From Chamaelirium japonicum (taxonomy: Eukaryota > Streptophyta > Magnoliopsida > Liliales > Melanthiaceae): 64,000 nt of DNA. The position numbers and the translations under genes were made by a program. The stretch is taken from the NCBI GenBank assembly GCA_947650365.1, contig CANTAL010000021.1, positions 744,001 to 808,000 on the forward strand, read 5' to 3'. Shown in pieces: positions 24,226 to 35,030 of this stretch (position 1 is its first letter; every line of letters begins with the position of its first letter). Under the pieces are notes generated by a model, which did no database searches, had not been told where the DNA came from, and worked only from the letters and a program-made list of their open reading frames with translations.

Positions 24226-24836
24226 TGGGTACAAAAATTGTACCAGACCGGATCAGAGCGGCATGGGCCCGCGCAACGGCCCAAGTGGGTAAGCCCGCCC
24301 GGTCTCATTGGCCCACTCTACGGGGCTCACAGATCAAGCCCTCCCCTTTATTGGGCTCGAACAACGGCCCAATAAGGGCCCAGTAAGGAGGCCCAGAACC
24401 AGTGCCACATCATCATCGCCACATCATCACTGCCATATCGAGCACGTTCCTACGCTATAAAAGGACCCCTAAGGCATCCAGGAAGGGGGTTGGTCATTCA
24501 ATCAGAGGAGGAGGATTCCAGAGCAAGTGCTAGAGCTCAATTCTCTCCTTCTTGTACTCTTCTAGTTGCTTCGTGCAACCCCACTGTATGAAGCTTCTCT
24601 TGGCTTGTCAAGAGAATGCTCACCCCTCATTTTACTCAAATTATAGTGAAGATTAGGTGGCACCTCTCGCCCGGAGACGTAGGTCGTAAGACTGAACTCC
24701 GTCACCAATCATTGTGTCATCACTCCATACTCTCTTCATCTACTCTCCCATCTCTCTAACTCTACAAACCATCAAATTCAATCAAGGCTGTGGGGTGGGA
24801 TTCTCAATCAAGGCGGCTCGAAAATTTCCCCCCACA
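24226..24836 (+). repeat. Element A 3' LTR
   Basis: A full-length match to 16871-17479. It starts TGGGTACAAAAATT and ends TTTCCCCCCACA. The TATA box is kept at 24456-24463. Most differences from the 5' copy are C/T or G/A. Confidence 0.9.
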
Positions 24837-25020
24837 ACAGGTATAAGTGTGAAGTAAGAAAGAATCTAAATTCTAAAACTCTACAGAAGAAAGAGAAGAA
24901 GAGAGAAGAGAACGGAGAGATAAATGATGAGAGAAGAAGTCATGCTCCAGTCCATTGGCCACGGGTATAGGTGTGAAGTAAAAAGAAATCTAAATTTCAA
25001 AACTCTACTTCTCAATAGTA
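24837..25020 (+). repeat. P-repeat remainder after element A
   Basis: Resumes the unit interrupted at 16870 (ACAGGTATAAGTGTGAAGTA), followed by another GA-rich tail ending in the AAACTCTACTTCTCAATAG edge. Confidence 0.65.
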
Positions 25021-25850
25021 TCATTTCAATGTTATTATAATTATCAAAGTAATATTACTATAATTTTTTTAATTAAATTAATTATTTTTTAAATTATTAA
25101 ATAATATAATAATTTAAATAATATAATAATTAAGATTTTAGTAAAATAATTAATTAATTTAATTAATTAATTATCTATTTCTTTAATTAAATTATTTATT
25201 TTATTTATTTATTATTATTATATTATCAAATAATTAAATTAGGTAACTATTAAATTATTTAAATTATTGAATAAAAAAATAATTATTTAATTATATAATT
25301 ACTTTATTAATTTATTTTATTAGAAATTTCTTAAAATATTATTTTATTATGAAATAATTAAATAATTAGTCAATTATTTAAATATTTAAAAACTTATTTA
25401 GCATAGAAATATATTAAATAGATTATTTAATTAATCAAATAAATAATTTAATTATTAAATAATTTTATAATTAACTAAATAATAATTAAAATAAATTATT
25501 ATGTAATTATTTGAATATATAGATAATAAAATATTTTTTAAAATAATTTAATATTATTTTAAATAATAAATTAAATATTTATTTATTTTAATAATTAAAC
25601 AATAACTAAATTATTAAAATTATTGAGTTATTTAATTATATAGATAATTAAATATTTATTTAATTATTTAAAAATTTAATTTATTAAACTAATTAAATTA
25701 ATTAAATAATAGAAAGTAAAGAAGGAAGATGAGGCATACCTGAATTTTTTTGCTTTAAAAATAATTTATATTTTTCTTTATAAAAATTTAAAATATTACA
25801 ACTGTTATGTGATCATTCGATCGGATGGATATCCACCATCAGATCTCTCC
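25020..25850 (-). repeat. AT-rich module, inverted copy
   Basis: Reverse complement of the module at 6975-7945. It opens with the CAATAGTATCATTTCAATG edge. It closes with ACAACTGTTATGTGATC, then ATTCGATCGGATGGATATCC. It leads straight into a P-repeat promoter-like region at 25855, the same junction as in the other copies. Confidence 0.7.
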
Positions 25851-27764
25851 CATGGATCAGGGTTTCCTATAGATTGCTTAGGCCCTAAGTAAGTTTGCCC
25901 TATAAATAATATACAACCCCTTTAGGGTGGGCACGTTTGATGGCTCTCTCTTTCTCCCATCTCATAATACATTACCAGTACAAACATGTCGAGCCCAGCC
26001 GACCAATCACAAGAAAATAGAGAGAAAAATGAAGACAGAAGAGAGAGAAGAGAATGGAGAGATAAACAAAGAAAAAAAAGAGAAGAAGTCATGCTCCAGT
26101 TCATTAGCCATGGGTATAGGTGTGAAATAAGAAGGAATCTAAATTCCAAAACTCCACTTCTCAATAATATTATTAAATCTCTCCATTTTCTTTTTTTTGC
26201 CCATCTCACAATACGTTATCAGCACGAACATGTCGATCCCAGCCGACCAGTCATTAGAAAATTAAGAGAAAAACAAAGACAGAAGAGAGAGAAAAAGAAA
26301 GAAGAGAACAAAGAGATAAACGAAGAGAGAATAGGGAAGAAGTCCTACTCCAGTCAATTGGCCACAGGCATAAGTGTAAAGTAAGAAGGAATCTAAATTC
26401 CAAAACTCAATTTCTCAATAGTATCATCTCAACGTTATTATGAAGGAAGAAGGAATCTAAATTCCAAAACTTCACTTCTTTATATTTATACGACCCCTTT
26501 AGGGTGGGACACGTTTGACGGCTCTGTCTTTCTCCCATCTCACAACACGTTATCAGTACGAACATGTCGAGCCTAGCCGACTAGTCGAAAGAAAATGAAG
26601 AGAGAAATAAAGACAGAAAAGAGAGAAGAAGAGAGAAGAAAACAAAGAGATAAATAAAGATAGAAGAGAGGAGAAGTCCTGCTCTAATTCAATGGCCACA
26701 TGTATAGGTGTGAAGTAAGAAGGAATCTAAATTCCAAAACTCCACAGAAAAGAGAAGAAGAGATAAGAGGAGAAATAAATAAAGAGAGAAGAGAGAAGAA
26801 GTCTTGCTCCAGTCCATTGGCCATGGGTATAGGTGTAAAGTAAAAAGGAACTAAATTCCAAAACTTACTTCTGTCTTCGTTATTTCTCCGTTCTCTTCTC
26901 TCTTCTTCTCTCTCTTCTGTGTAGTATTGGAATTTAGATTCTTTCTTACTTCACACCTTTACCCGTTGCAAATAGACTAGAGCATGACTTCTTCTGTCTT
27001 ATCTCTTTATTTATATTTCCTTTATCTTCTCTCTTCTTCTCTCTTCTGTCTTTGTTTCTCTCTTAATTAAATAATTATATTATTTAAATAAATTATTTAT
27101 GTAGAAGAGAGAAAAGAACAGAGAGATAAATACAGAAAGAAGGGGGATAAGAAGTCCTGCTCTAGTACATTGGCCACGGGTATAGGTATGAAGTAAAAAG
27201 GAATCTAAATTCCAAAACTCCAAAAAAGAGAGAGAAGAGAAAGAAGAAGAGAGAGAAGAAAAGAGAAGAGAACAGAAAGATAAACGAAAAGAGAAGAAGT
27301 CCTACTCCAGTCCAATGGCCACGGGTATAGGTGTGATGTAATAAGGAATCTAAATTCCAAAACTCCACAGAAGAGAGAGAAGATAAGGACAGACTTCTAT
27401 TTAATTATTAAAATTAAAGAGATTTAAATTATTTTAATTTGGTTCTCTTCTCTCTCCTTAAAACACGTTATCAGCACGAACATGTCGAGCCCAACCGACC
27501 AGTCACTAGAAAATGGAGAAAGAAACGAAGACAGAAAAGAGAGAAAAAGATAGAAGAGAACGGAGAGATAAACGAAGAGAGAAGAAGTCATGCTCTAGTT
27601 CATTGGCCACGGGTATAGATGTGAAGTAAGAAGGAATCTAAATTCCAAAACTTTACTTCTTAATTTTTATACGAGCCCTTTAGGTTGGGGCACGTGTAAC
27701 GGCTCTCTCTTTTGCCCATCTCACAACACGTTATCAGCACGAACATGTCAAGCCCAGCCGACCA
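25851..27764 (+). repeat. P-repeat mosaic, block 3
   Basis: GA-strand units near 25970, 26210, 26547, 27465 and 27730. The first has the full telo-box-like, TATAAATA (about 25901-25908), leader and ATG order. One copy allows a 132-codon Arg/Glu/Lys-rich frame (25986-26384) that runs through the end of one unit into the next. I do not regard it as a proven gene. Confidence 0.65.
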
Positions 27765-27924
27765 TACTATACCAAAATCAGGATTTAGTAACACAGCCAA
27801 CTGTTATAAATATGTTCAGTAACACAAAAAAACCATTAGGAATATGATGTTACAGATATTTGTAACACTTTTTGTAACAACCGTTACTAATTGACCGTTA
27901 CAAATTGTCTGTTTTGGTGTAGTG
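27765..27924. mobile_element. CACTA-like MITE
   Basis: A 160-bp insert within a P-repeat between GCCGACCA and the interrupted CAGTC-like continuation. Its ends are inverted: the left reads TACTATACCAAAATCAG and the right, reverse-complemented, reads CACTACACCAAAACAG. The interior has GTAACA/TGTTAC pairs. The CACTA start fits the CACTA superfamily, which makes 3-bp duplications. The flanks read CCA and CCC, so the duplication is imperfect or mis-set by a base. It has no coding capacity. Confidence 0.65.
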
Positions 27925-30900
27925 CCCTGTCAAAAGAAAATTGATAGATAAAAAAAGACAGAAGAAGAGAGAAGAGAATGGAGAGATAATGAAGAGAGAA
28001 GTAGTCCTGCTCCAGTCCTTTGACCACGGGTATAGGTGTGAAGTAAGAAGGAATCTAAATTTCAAAACTCTACTTTTGTCTTTGTTTCTCTTTCCGTTTT
28101 CTTACGACTGGTCGGCTGAGCTTGACATGTTCGTGCCGATAACATATTGTGAGATGGGAGAAAGGGAGAGCCATCAAACGTGCCCCATCCTAAAGGGATC
28201 GTATATTATTTATTATTTATAGGATAAGCTTACTTAGGGCCTAAGCAATCTATTGGAAACCCTAATCCATGGGAGAAGAGATAAGAGAATAGAGAGAATT
28301 AATTATATTATTAAGAAGTGGAGTTTTGGAATTTAGATTCCTTCATACTTCACACCTATACCAGTGGCCAATAGACTAGAGCAAGACTTCTTCTCTCTTC
28401 TCCTTTCTTTATCTCTCTATTCTCTTCTCTCTTCTTTTCTTTCTTCTGTCTTCATTTCTCTCTTCGTTTTCTTGTGATTGGTCGGCTGGGCTTGATATGT
28501 TCGTGCTGATAACGTGTTGTGAGATAGGAGAAAGAGAGAGCCGTCAAATATGCCCCACCCTGAAGGGGTCATATAAATATTAAGAAGTTAAGTTTTGGAA
28601 TTTAGATTCCTTCTTACTTCACACCTATACCCGTGGCCAATGGACTGGAACAGGACTTCTTTTCTCTACTCTTTTCATTTATCTCTTCATTCTCTTCTCT
28701 CTCTTCTGTCTTTGTTTCTCTCTCCGTTTTATTTTCTCTCTTCTTCTCTTTTTTCTGTTTTCGTTTCTCTCTCTATTTTCTTGTGACTGGTAGGCTGGGC
28801 TCGACATGTTTGCACTGATAATGTGTTATGATATGGAAGAAAGAGAGAGCCGTCAAACGTGCCCCATCCTAAAGGGGTCGTATAAATATTGAGAAGTGGA
28901 GTTTTGAAATTTAGATTCCTTCTAATTCACACCTATACACGTGGCTAATAGACTTGAGTAGGACTTCTTCGCTTTTCGGGCTAATAATGTAACTATAATT
29001 TTTTTAATTAAATTAATTATTTAATTAAAAGGAAGAGAGTTTTGGAATTTACTATGATAATCATAATAACATTGAGATAATATTATTGAGAAGTAGAGTT
29101 TTAGAATTTAGATTCCTTCTTACTTCAAACCTATACCCATGACGAATGGACTGGAGCAGGACTTCTTCTCTCTTCTTTCTTTGTTTATCTCTCCGTTCTC
29201 TTTTCTTCTCTCTCTTCTATCTTCGTTTCTCTTTCCATTTTTTGTGACTGGTTGACTGGGCTCGATATGTTCGTGCTGATAATGTATTACGAGATAGGAA
29301 AAAGAGAGAGCCGTCAAACGTGCCCCACCCTAAAGGGGTCATATATTATTTATAATGTAAGCTTACTTAGGGCCTAAGTAATCTTTGGAAAACCCAAATC
29401 CATAGGAGAAGAGGGAAGAGAATGGAAAGAGAAGAGATAGAAGAAGACCTACTCCAGTCTATTGGCCACGGGTATGGATGTGAAGTAAGAAGGAATCTAA
29501 ATTCCAAAACTCAACTTCTCAATATTTATACGACCCCGTTAGGGTGGGGCACATTTGAGACCTCTCCCTTTCTCCCATCTCACAACACGTTATCAGTACA
29601 AACATGTCAAACCCAACCGACCAGTTGTAAGAAAACGGAGAGAGAAACGAAGACATAAGTAGATTTTTGGAATATATATTCCTTCTTACTTCACACCTAT
29701 ACCCGTGGCCAATGGACTGGAGCAGGACTTCTTCTATCTTCTGTCTTCATTTATCTCTCCATTCACTTCTCTTCTTTTCTCTTTTCTATGGAGTTTTGGA
29801 ATTTAGATTCCTTCTTACTTCACACCTATATTCGTGGCTAATGGACTGTAGCAGGACTTCTTTTCTCTTCTATCTTTGTTTATCTCTCTATTCTCTTCTC
29901 AATTCTGTCTTCATTTATAATATAAAATATAAGTTTATTCTACTTAATTATTTAATTATCATAAATAATTGTTAATATACATTGAGATATTCAATTTGGT
30001 TTTTAAATTATTGAAGTCCTACTCCTGTCCATTTTTATTAATTTAAATAACTATTTAATATATTTAGATATCGAGATGATACTATTTTAAAATTATTTTA
30101 GGTTTTACATAGATTATTTAGTCCCTAAGTAAGCTTACCCTATAAATAATTTACGACCCCTTTAGGGTGGGGCACGTCTGACGGCTCTCTCTTTCTCCCA
30201 TCTTATAACACGTTATCAGCACGAAGATGTTGAGCCCAACTGACCAGTCGCAAGAAAATGGAGAGAGAAATGAAGACAGAGAAGAGAGAATAAGAGAGAA
30301 GAGAACGGAGAGACAAATAAAGAGAGAAGTAAGAAGTCCTGCTCCAGTCTATTGCCTACGGGTATAGTTGTGAAGTAAGAAGGAATCTAAATTTCAAAAC
30401 TCTACTTCTGTTTTTGTTTTTCTGTCCATTTTCCTGCAACTGGTCAGCTGGGCTTGACATGTTCGTGCTGATAACGTGTTGTGAGATGGGAGAAAAAGAG
30501 AGTCATCAAACATACCTCACCCTAAAGGGGTCATATATTATTTATAGGGTATGCTTACTTAGGGCCTAAGCAATCTATGGGAAACCCTAATCCATAGGAG
30601 AAGAAAGAAGAGAACGGAGAGATTTAATTATATTATTAAGCAGTGGAGTTTTGGAATTTAGATTCCTTTTTACTTCACACCAATACCCGTGGCGAATGGA
30701 CTGGAGTAGGACTTCTTCTCTCTTCTCTCTTTGTTTATCTTTCCATTCTCTTCTCTTTTCTTTTCTCTTCTCATAACACATTATCAGCATGAACATCTCG
30801 AGCCCAATCGACCAGTCACAAGAAAATAGAGAGAAAAACGAAGACAGAAGAGAGAAGAAAAGAGAAGAGAACAGAAAGATAAACAAAGAGAGAAGAGATA

Positions 30901-32350
30901 AGAAGTCCTACTCCAGTTCATTAGCCACGGGTATAGATGTGAAGTAAGAACGAATCTAAATTCCAAAACTCCACTTCTCAGTATTTATACAACCCCGTTA
31001 GGGTGGGGCACGTTTGACGGCTATCTCTTTCTTCCATCACATAACACGTTATCAGCACGACCATGTTGAGCCTAGCCGACCAGTCATAAGAAAACGGAGA
31101 GAGACATAAAGATAAAAGTGGAGTTTTAGAGTTTAGATTCCTTCTTACTTCACACTTATACCCGTGGTCAAAGGAGTACTGGAGCAGGACTACTTCTCTT
31201 TTCTCTATTTATCTTTCCGTCACAAGAAAACAGAGAGAGAAACGAAGACAGAAAAGAGAGAAGAGAACGGAGAGATAAACGAAGAGATAAGAGAGAAGAG
31301 AGAAGAAACTCTGCTCTAGTCCATTAGCTACTAGTATAGGTGTAAAGTAAGAAGGAATCTAAATTACAAAACTCCAATGAAGAGAGAGAAGAAGAGAGAA
31401 GAGAATGGAGAGATAAATAAAGAGGGAAGAGAGAAGAAGTCCTGCTCTAGTCCATTGGCCATGGGTATAGGTGTGAAGTAAGAAGGAAGCTAAATTCCAA
31501 AACTCCAATTCTGTCTGCGTTTCTCTCTCGGTTTCCTTACGACTGGTCGGCTGGGCACGACATGTTCGTACTAATAACGTATTGTGTGATGGGAGAAAGA
31601 GAAAGCTGTCAAACATGCCCCACCCTAAATGGGTCATATATTATTTATAGGGTAAGTGTTGTGAGATGTGAAAAAGAGAAAGCCGTCAAATGTGCCCTAC
31701 CCTAAAGAGGTCATATATTATTTATAGGGTAAGCATACTTAGGGCCTAAGCAATATATGGAAAACCCTAATCCATGGAAGAAGATAGAAGAGAACGGAGA
31801 GATTTAATTATATTAATGTGAAGTGGAGTTTTGGAATTTAGATTCTTTCTTACTTTACACCTATACCCGTGATAACTCTCTCTTTATCCCATCTCACAAC
31901 ATGTTATCAGCACGAACATATCAAGCTCAGCCGACCAGTCACAATAAAATAGAAAGAGAAACGAAGCCAGAAGAAAGAGGAGAAGAGAGAAGAGAACGGA
32001 GAAATAAATAATGAGAGAAGAGAAAAGAAGTCCTGCTCCAGTCCATTAGCCACGGGTATAGACATAAAGTAAGAAGGAATCTAAATTCTAAAACTCTACT
32101 TATCAATATTTATATGACCCCTTTAGTGTGGGGCATATTTGACATCTCTCTATTTCTTCTATCTCACAATACGTTATCAGCACGAACATATCTATCCTAG
32201 CCGACCAGTCACAAGAAAGCAGAGAGAGAAATAAAGATAGAAGAGAGAGAAGAAGAGAGAAGAGAACGGAGAGATAAACAAAAAGAGAAGAGAGAAGAAG
32301 TCCTACTCCAGTCCATTGACCACGGGTATAGGTATGAAGTTAAAAGGAAT
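27925..32350. repeat. P-repeat mosaic, block 4
   Basis: GA-strand units near 29587, 30208, 30780, 31045, 31905 and 32175. Inverted units are near 28136, 28505, 28815, 29275, 30470 and 31565. A small AT insert lies at about 29925-30110, and a short one at about 28985-29085 with ACTATGATAATCATAATAAC. The last unit is cut at AAAAGGAAT by element B. No gene is seen. Confidence 0.7.
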
Positions 32351-33136
32351 TGTGGGGGAAAATCTTCATGCCGATCCGAAGACTTCACCTCACCAGTCAA
32401 TTGAAGTTGAGTCGAAGGTCGTTGGTCGATCTATTGATTGGAAGGTAGGTTTGAAGGTTGATATCTTGGTGACTTTGAGTTTCCTCTTATGATATGCAAA
32501 TAGAGAGAATATTGACACAAGATGTGATCTCGGAGTTCAACCGAAGCCTACGTCTCCGTGCTATAGGGAGCAACCCGAATTCACTAACACTTTGCTCAAA
32601 GTGACCTCGACAGGCCGAGTGTCACTGATCTCTTCAAATTCTTCAGAGACAAGAAGAAGATCGAGGAGAGTTGAAGGATTGAAAGCTGGAATCCCAGAGC
32701 TCTGGTTTCTGGTTTCAGGAATCGATCTTTTTATATTTGAAGGCTCTGCTATTTATAGGATTTCCTAGGAGGAAATCTAGGGCAAATGGCGGTTTTTACC
32801 ATTAAATCTGGGGGATCCTCCAGGCAGGGCTGGTGGGTCCCACTGTTGTCTCTGGGGATTCCATAGGCAGGGCTGGTGGGTCCCGCGGTAGTCTTTATGG
32901 GCCCACCAGGCAGGGCTGGTGGGTCTCGCGGTAGTCTCTGTGGACCCACCAGACAAGGCTGGTGGGTCTCGCGGTAGTCTCTATGGGCCCACCAGGCAGG
33001 GCTGGTGGGTCCCGTGGTAGTCTCTGTGGACCCACCAAACAGGGCTGGTGGGTCCCGCACTAGTCTCTGTGGGCTCACCAGGTAGGGCTGGCGGGTCCCG
33101 TGGTCTGTAGGTTTCTTGCCCAAATTTGCACCCACA
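32351..33136 (-). repeat. Element B 3' LTR
   Basis: 786 bp, TGTGGGGG...ACCCACA on the + strand. It has TATAAATA on the minus strand at 32757-32750. Seven copies of a 43-bp subrepeat run from 32821 to 33110; GGGCTGG words start at 32827, 32870, 32913, 32956, 32999, 33042 and 33085. The 5' LTR has nine. Confidence 0.9.
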
Positions 33137-33148
33137 GTTACCCCCTCC
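33137..33148 (-). other. Element B polypurine tract
   Basis: GGAGGGGGTAAC on the minus strand, directly adjoining the 3' LTR. It is identical to the tract of element C at 58736-58747. Confidence 0.8.
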
Positions 33149-33234
33149 AAGTTAGCTAGAGATCATCCTGGCTGGCTTGAATTCTTGGGGCAAAATTAAC
33201 AACCCCCTGTTACGAGTGTAAAAAATCCCTTGCG

Positions 33235-34590
33235 TATCGGTGCTGATGGACTGATCGGTCAATTTCGACTGATCGGTTGAATTTGACCGATCGGTCAAAT
33301 TCGACCGATCGGTTAAATTCAACGGATCGGTTGAATTTGACTGATCAGTCAAATTTTAACCAATCGATTGAATTCAACCGGTGGAGGTCGAGGTGATCGA
33401 TCAAAAAACATTGTTTTTCGACCGGTCCAGTAGAAACTTGACCGATCGGTTGAATTTGACCGATCGATCAAAGTAGACTGATCGGTTAAATTCAACCGAT
33501 AGAGATCGAGGTGATCGGTCAAAAAACTTTGTTTTTCAATCGATCCAGTAGAAATTTGACCGATCGGTTGAATTTGACAGATCGGTCAAAGTTGACCGAT
33601 TGATTAAATTCAACCAGTGGAGATCGAGGTGATCAGTCAAAAAACTTTGTTTTTTGACTGATCCAGTAGAAACTTGATCGATCGGTTGAATTTGACCGAT
33701 CGGTTAAATTCAACCGGTGGAGATCGAGGTGATCGGTCAAAAAACTTTGTTATTCGACCGATCCAGTAGAAACTTGACCGATCGGTTGAATTTGACCGAT
33801 CGGCCAAAGTTGATCGATCGGTTAAATTGAACCGGTGGAGATCGAGGTGATCGGTCAAAAAACTTTGTCTTTTGACTGATCCAGTAGAAACTTGACCGAT
33901 CAGTTAAATTTGACCGATTGGTCAAAATTGACTAATCGGTTAAATTCAACCGGTGGAGATCGAGATGATCGGTCAAAAAACTTTGTTTTTTGACCGATCC
34001 AGTAGAAATAAGACCGTTCGGTTGAATTTGACCGATCGGTCAATTTTGACCAATTGGTTAAATTCAACCGGTGGAGGTTGACGTGATCGGGCAAAAACCT
34101 AAGTATTTTGCCCAATCCAGTAGAAATTGAACCAATCGGTTGAATCTATCCGATCGGTCAAGTTGACCGATCGGTTAAATTCATCCTATGGAGGTTGGCG
34201 TGATCGGGCAAAAACCTAAGTATTTTGCCTGATCCAGTAGAAATCGAACCGATCGGTTGAATCTATCCGATCGGTCAAGTTTGATCGATCGGTTAAATTC
34301 AACCGGTGGAGGTCGGCGTGATCGGGCAAAAACCTAAGTATTTTGCCCGATCGAGTCGAAATCGAATCGATCGGTTGAATCTATCCGATCGGTTAAGTTT
34401 GACCGACCGGTTAAATTCAACCAGTAGAGGTTGGCGTGATCGGGCAAAAACCTAAGTATTTTGCCCGATCCAGTAGAAATCGAACCGATCGGTTGAATCT
34501 ATCCGATCGGTCAAGTTTGATCGATCGGTCAATTTTGACCGATTGGTTAAATTCACCCGGTGGAGGTTGAGTCGATCGGGCAAAGGAGCC
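33235..34590 (+). repeat. 118-bp palindrome array (W-box-like) in element B
   Basis: About 11-12 units with 118-bp spacing; GGTGG words start at 33716, 33834, 33952 and 34070. Inside each unit a 12-mer close to GACCGATCGGTC recurs several times. The word TTGACCGATCGGTCAA is a perfect palindrome holding two inverted TTGACC cores. A second inverted pair surrounds the CAGTAGAAA spacer. The array lies directly upstream of the antisense gene promoter at 34838-34927 and is the counterpart of 57180-58640 in element C. TTGACC is the core of the WRKY-bound W-box. Binding here is inference. Confidence 0.85.
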
Positions 34591-34709
34591 TATTTTCTAC
34601 CCGATCCTTTGGAAAATTACCCGATCGTCTACCTGTCGAACGGGTAAAGTCTTCGAACGGTGACTGAAGTTGGAGCGATAGTTTTTTCAATTTTTGTTAT
34701 TTTGCTTGA

Positions 34710-34813
34710 GCCGGCGGTTTATGTGGACCGACGATTCTTCTGAACCGACGGTTCGTTTGGACCGACGGTTCATCCGGTTTGACATTTCGTCTGGTTCCGA
34801 CGGTTCGCCTGGA
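34710..34813 (+). repeat. 17-bp motif repeated six times upstream of the B antisense gene
   Basis: Six consecutive 17-18 bp units of the type GACCGACGGTTCGTTTG. The same six-fold arrangement is found in element C (56980-57077, minus strand). It lies between the palindrome array and the G-boxes, as expected of a clustered regulatory motif. Confidence 0.6.
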
Positions 34814-34837
34814 AGAGCGCTTCCTTCGGATTACCGC

Positions 34838-34927
34838 CATGTGTCCCTTCTGAAAACATAGCTTTTGACCTGGTAACGCCACGTGTCTCTTCGGTTCTCG
34901 CACCAGTTTCTTCGGGGTTTATAAGCC
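34838..34927 (+). promoter_or_regulatory. Antisense-gene promoter of element B: two G-box positions and a TATA box
   Basis: CATGTG is at 34838-34843 (inside GCCATGTGTC) and CACGTG at 34880-34885 (inside GCCACGTGTC). TTTATAAGCC is at 34918-34927, 113 bp before the ATG at 35031. Element C keeps the same three motifs at the same 42 and 38 bp spacings. Confidence 0.65.
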
Positions 34928-35030
34928 TTTTCTGGATTTTATTTTTGCCTCACGCTTCCAAAAGAATTTTCAAGTCTAGAACCTTTTGCTCCCGAGTTTC
35001 CTATTCTCCGTGCTCTCTCGATCGATCGAA

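Larger units (their letters stand above)
16871..24836 (+). mobile_element. Element A: gag-only Ty3/gypsy (Tat-type) LTR retrotransposon
   Basis: The element is 7,966 bp, with 609 and 611 bp LTRs in direct orientation, a primer-binding site at 17485, a broken gag, and a polypurine tract at 24211. ACAGGTA lies directly before the left LTR (16864-16870) and directly after the right LTR (24837-24843). Such elements usually duplicate 5 bp, so the true duplication may be shorter and the boundary could move by a base or two. There is no protease, reverse transcriptase or integrase, so it must depend on a partner, as described for gag-only elements (TR-GAG class, recalled). About 60% of the interior is tandem repeats plus a GC-rich block. 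By eye the LTRs differ at roughly 25-30 positions, mostly transitions. Confidence 0.9.

Noticed and set aside
23436-24308. 290-codon minus-strand frame with repeated Arg/Pro/Leu-rich blocks
   Set aside because: It runs through the 115-bp array. The unit length is not a multiple of three, so the frame only cycles through the three readings of the repeat, and other frames and strands are open too.
33235-34590. Coding frames of 60-70 codons with TDRSNSTDRS-like repeats
   Set aside because: They are translations of the GATCGGTCAAATT-type array on the minus strand and are interrupted at every irregular unit.
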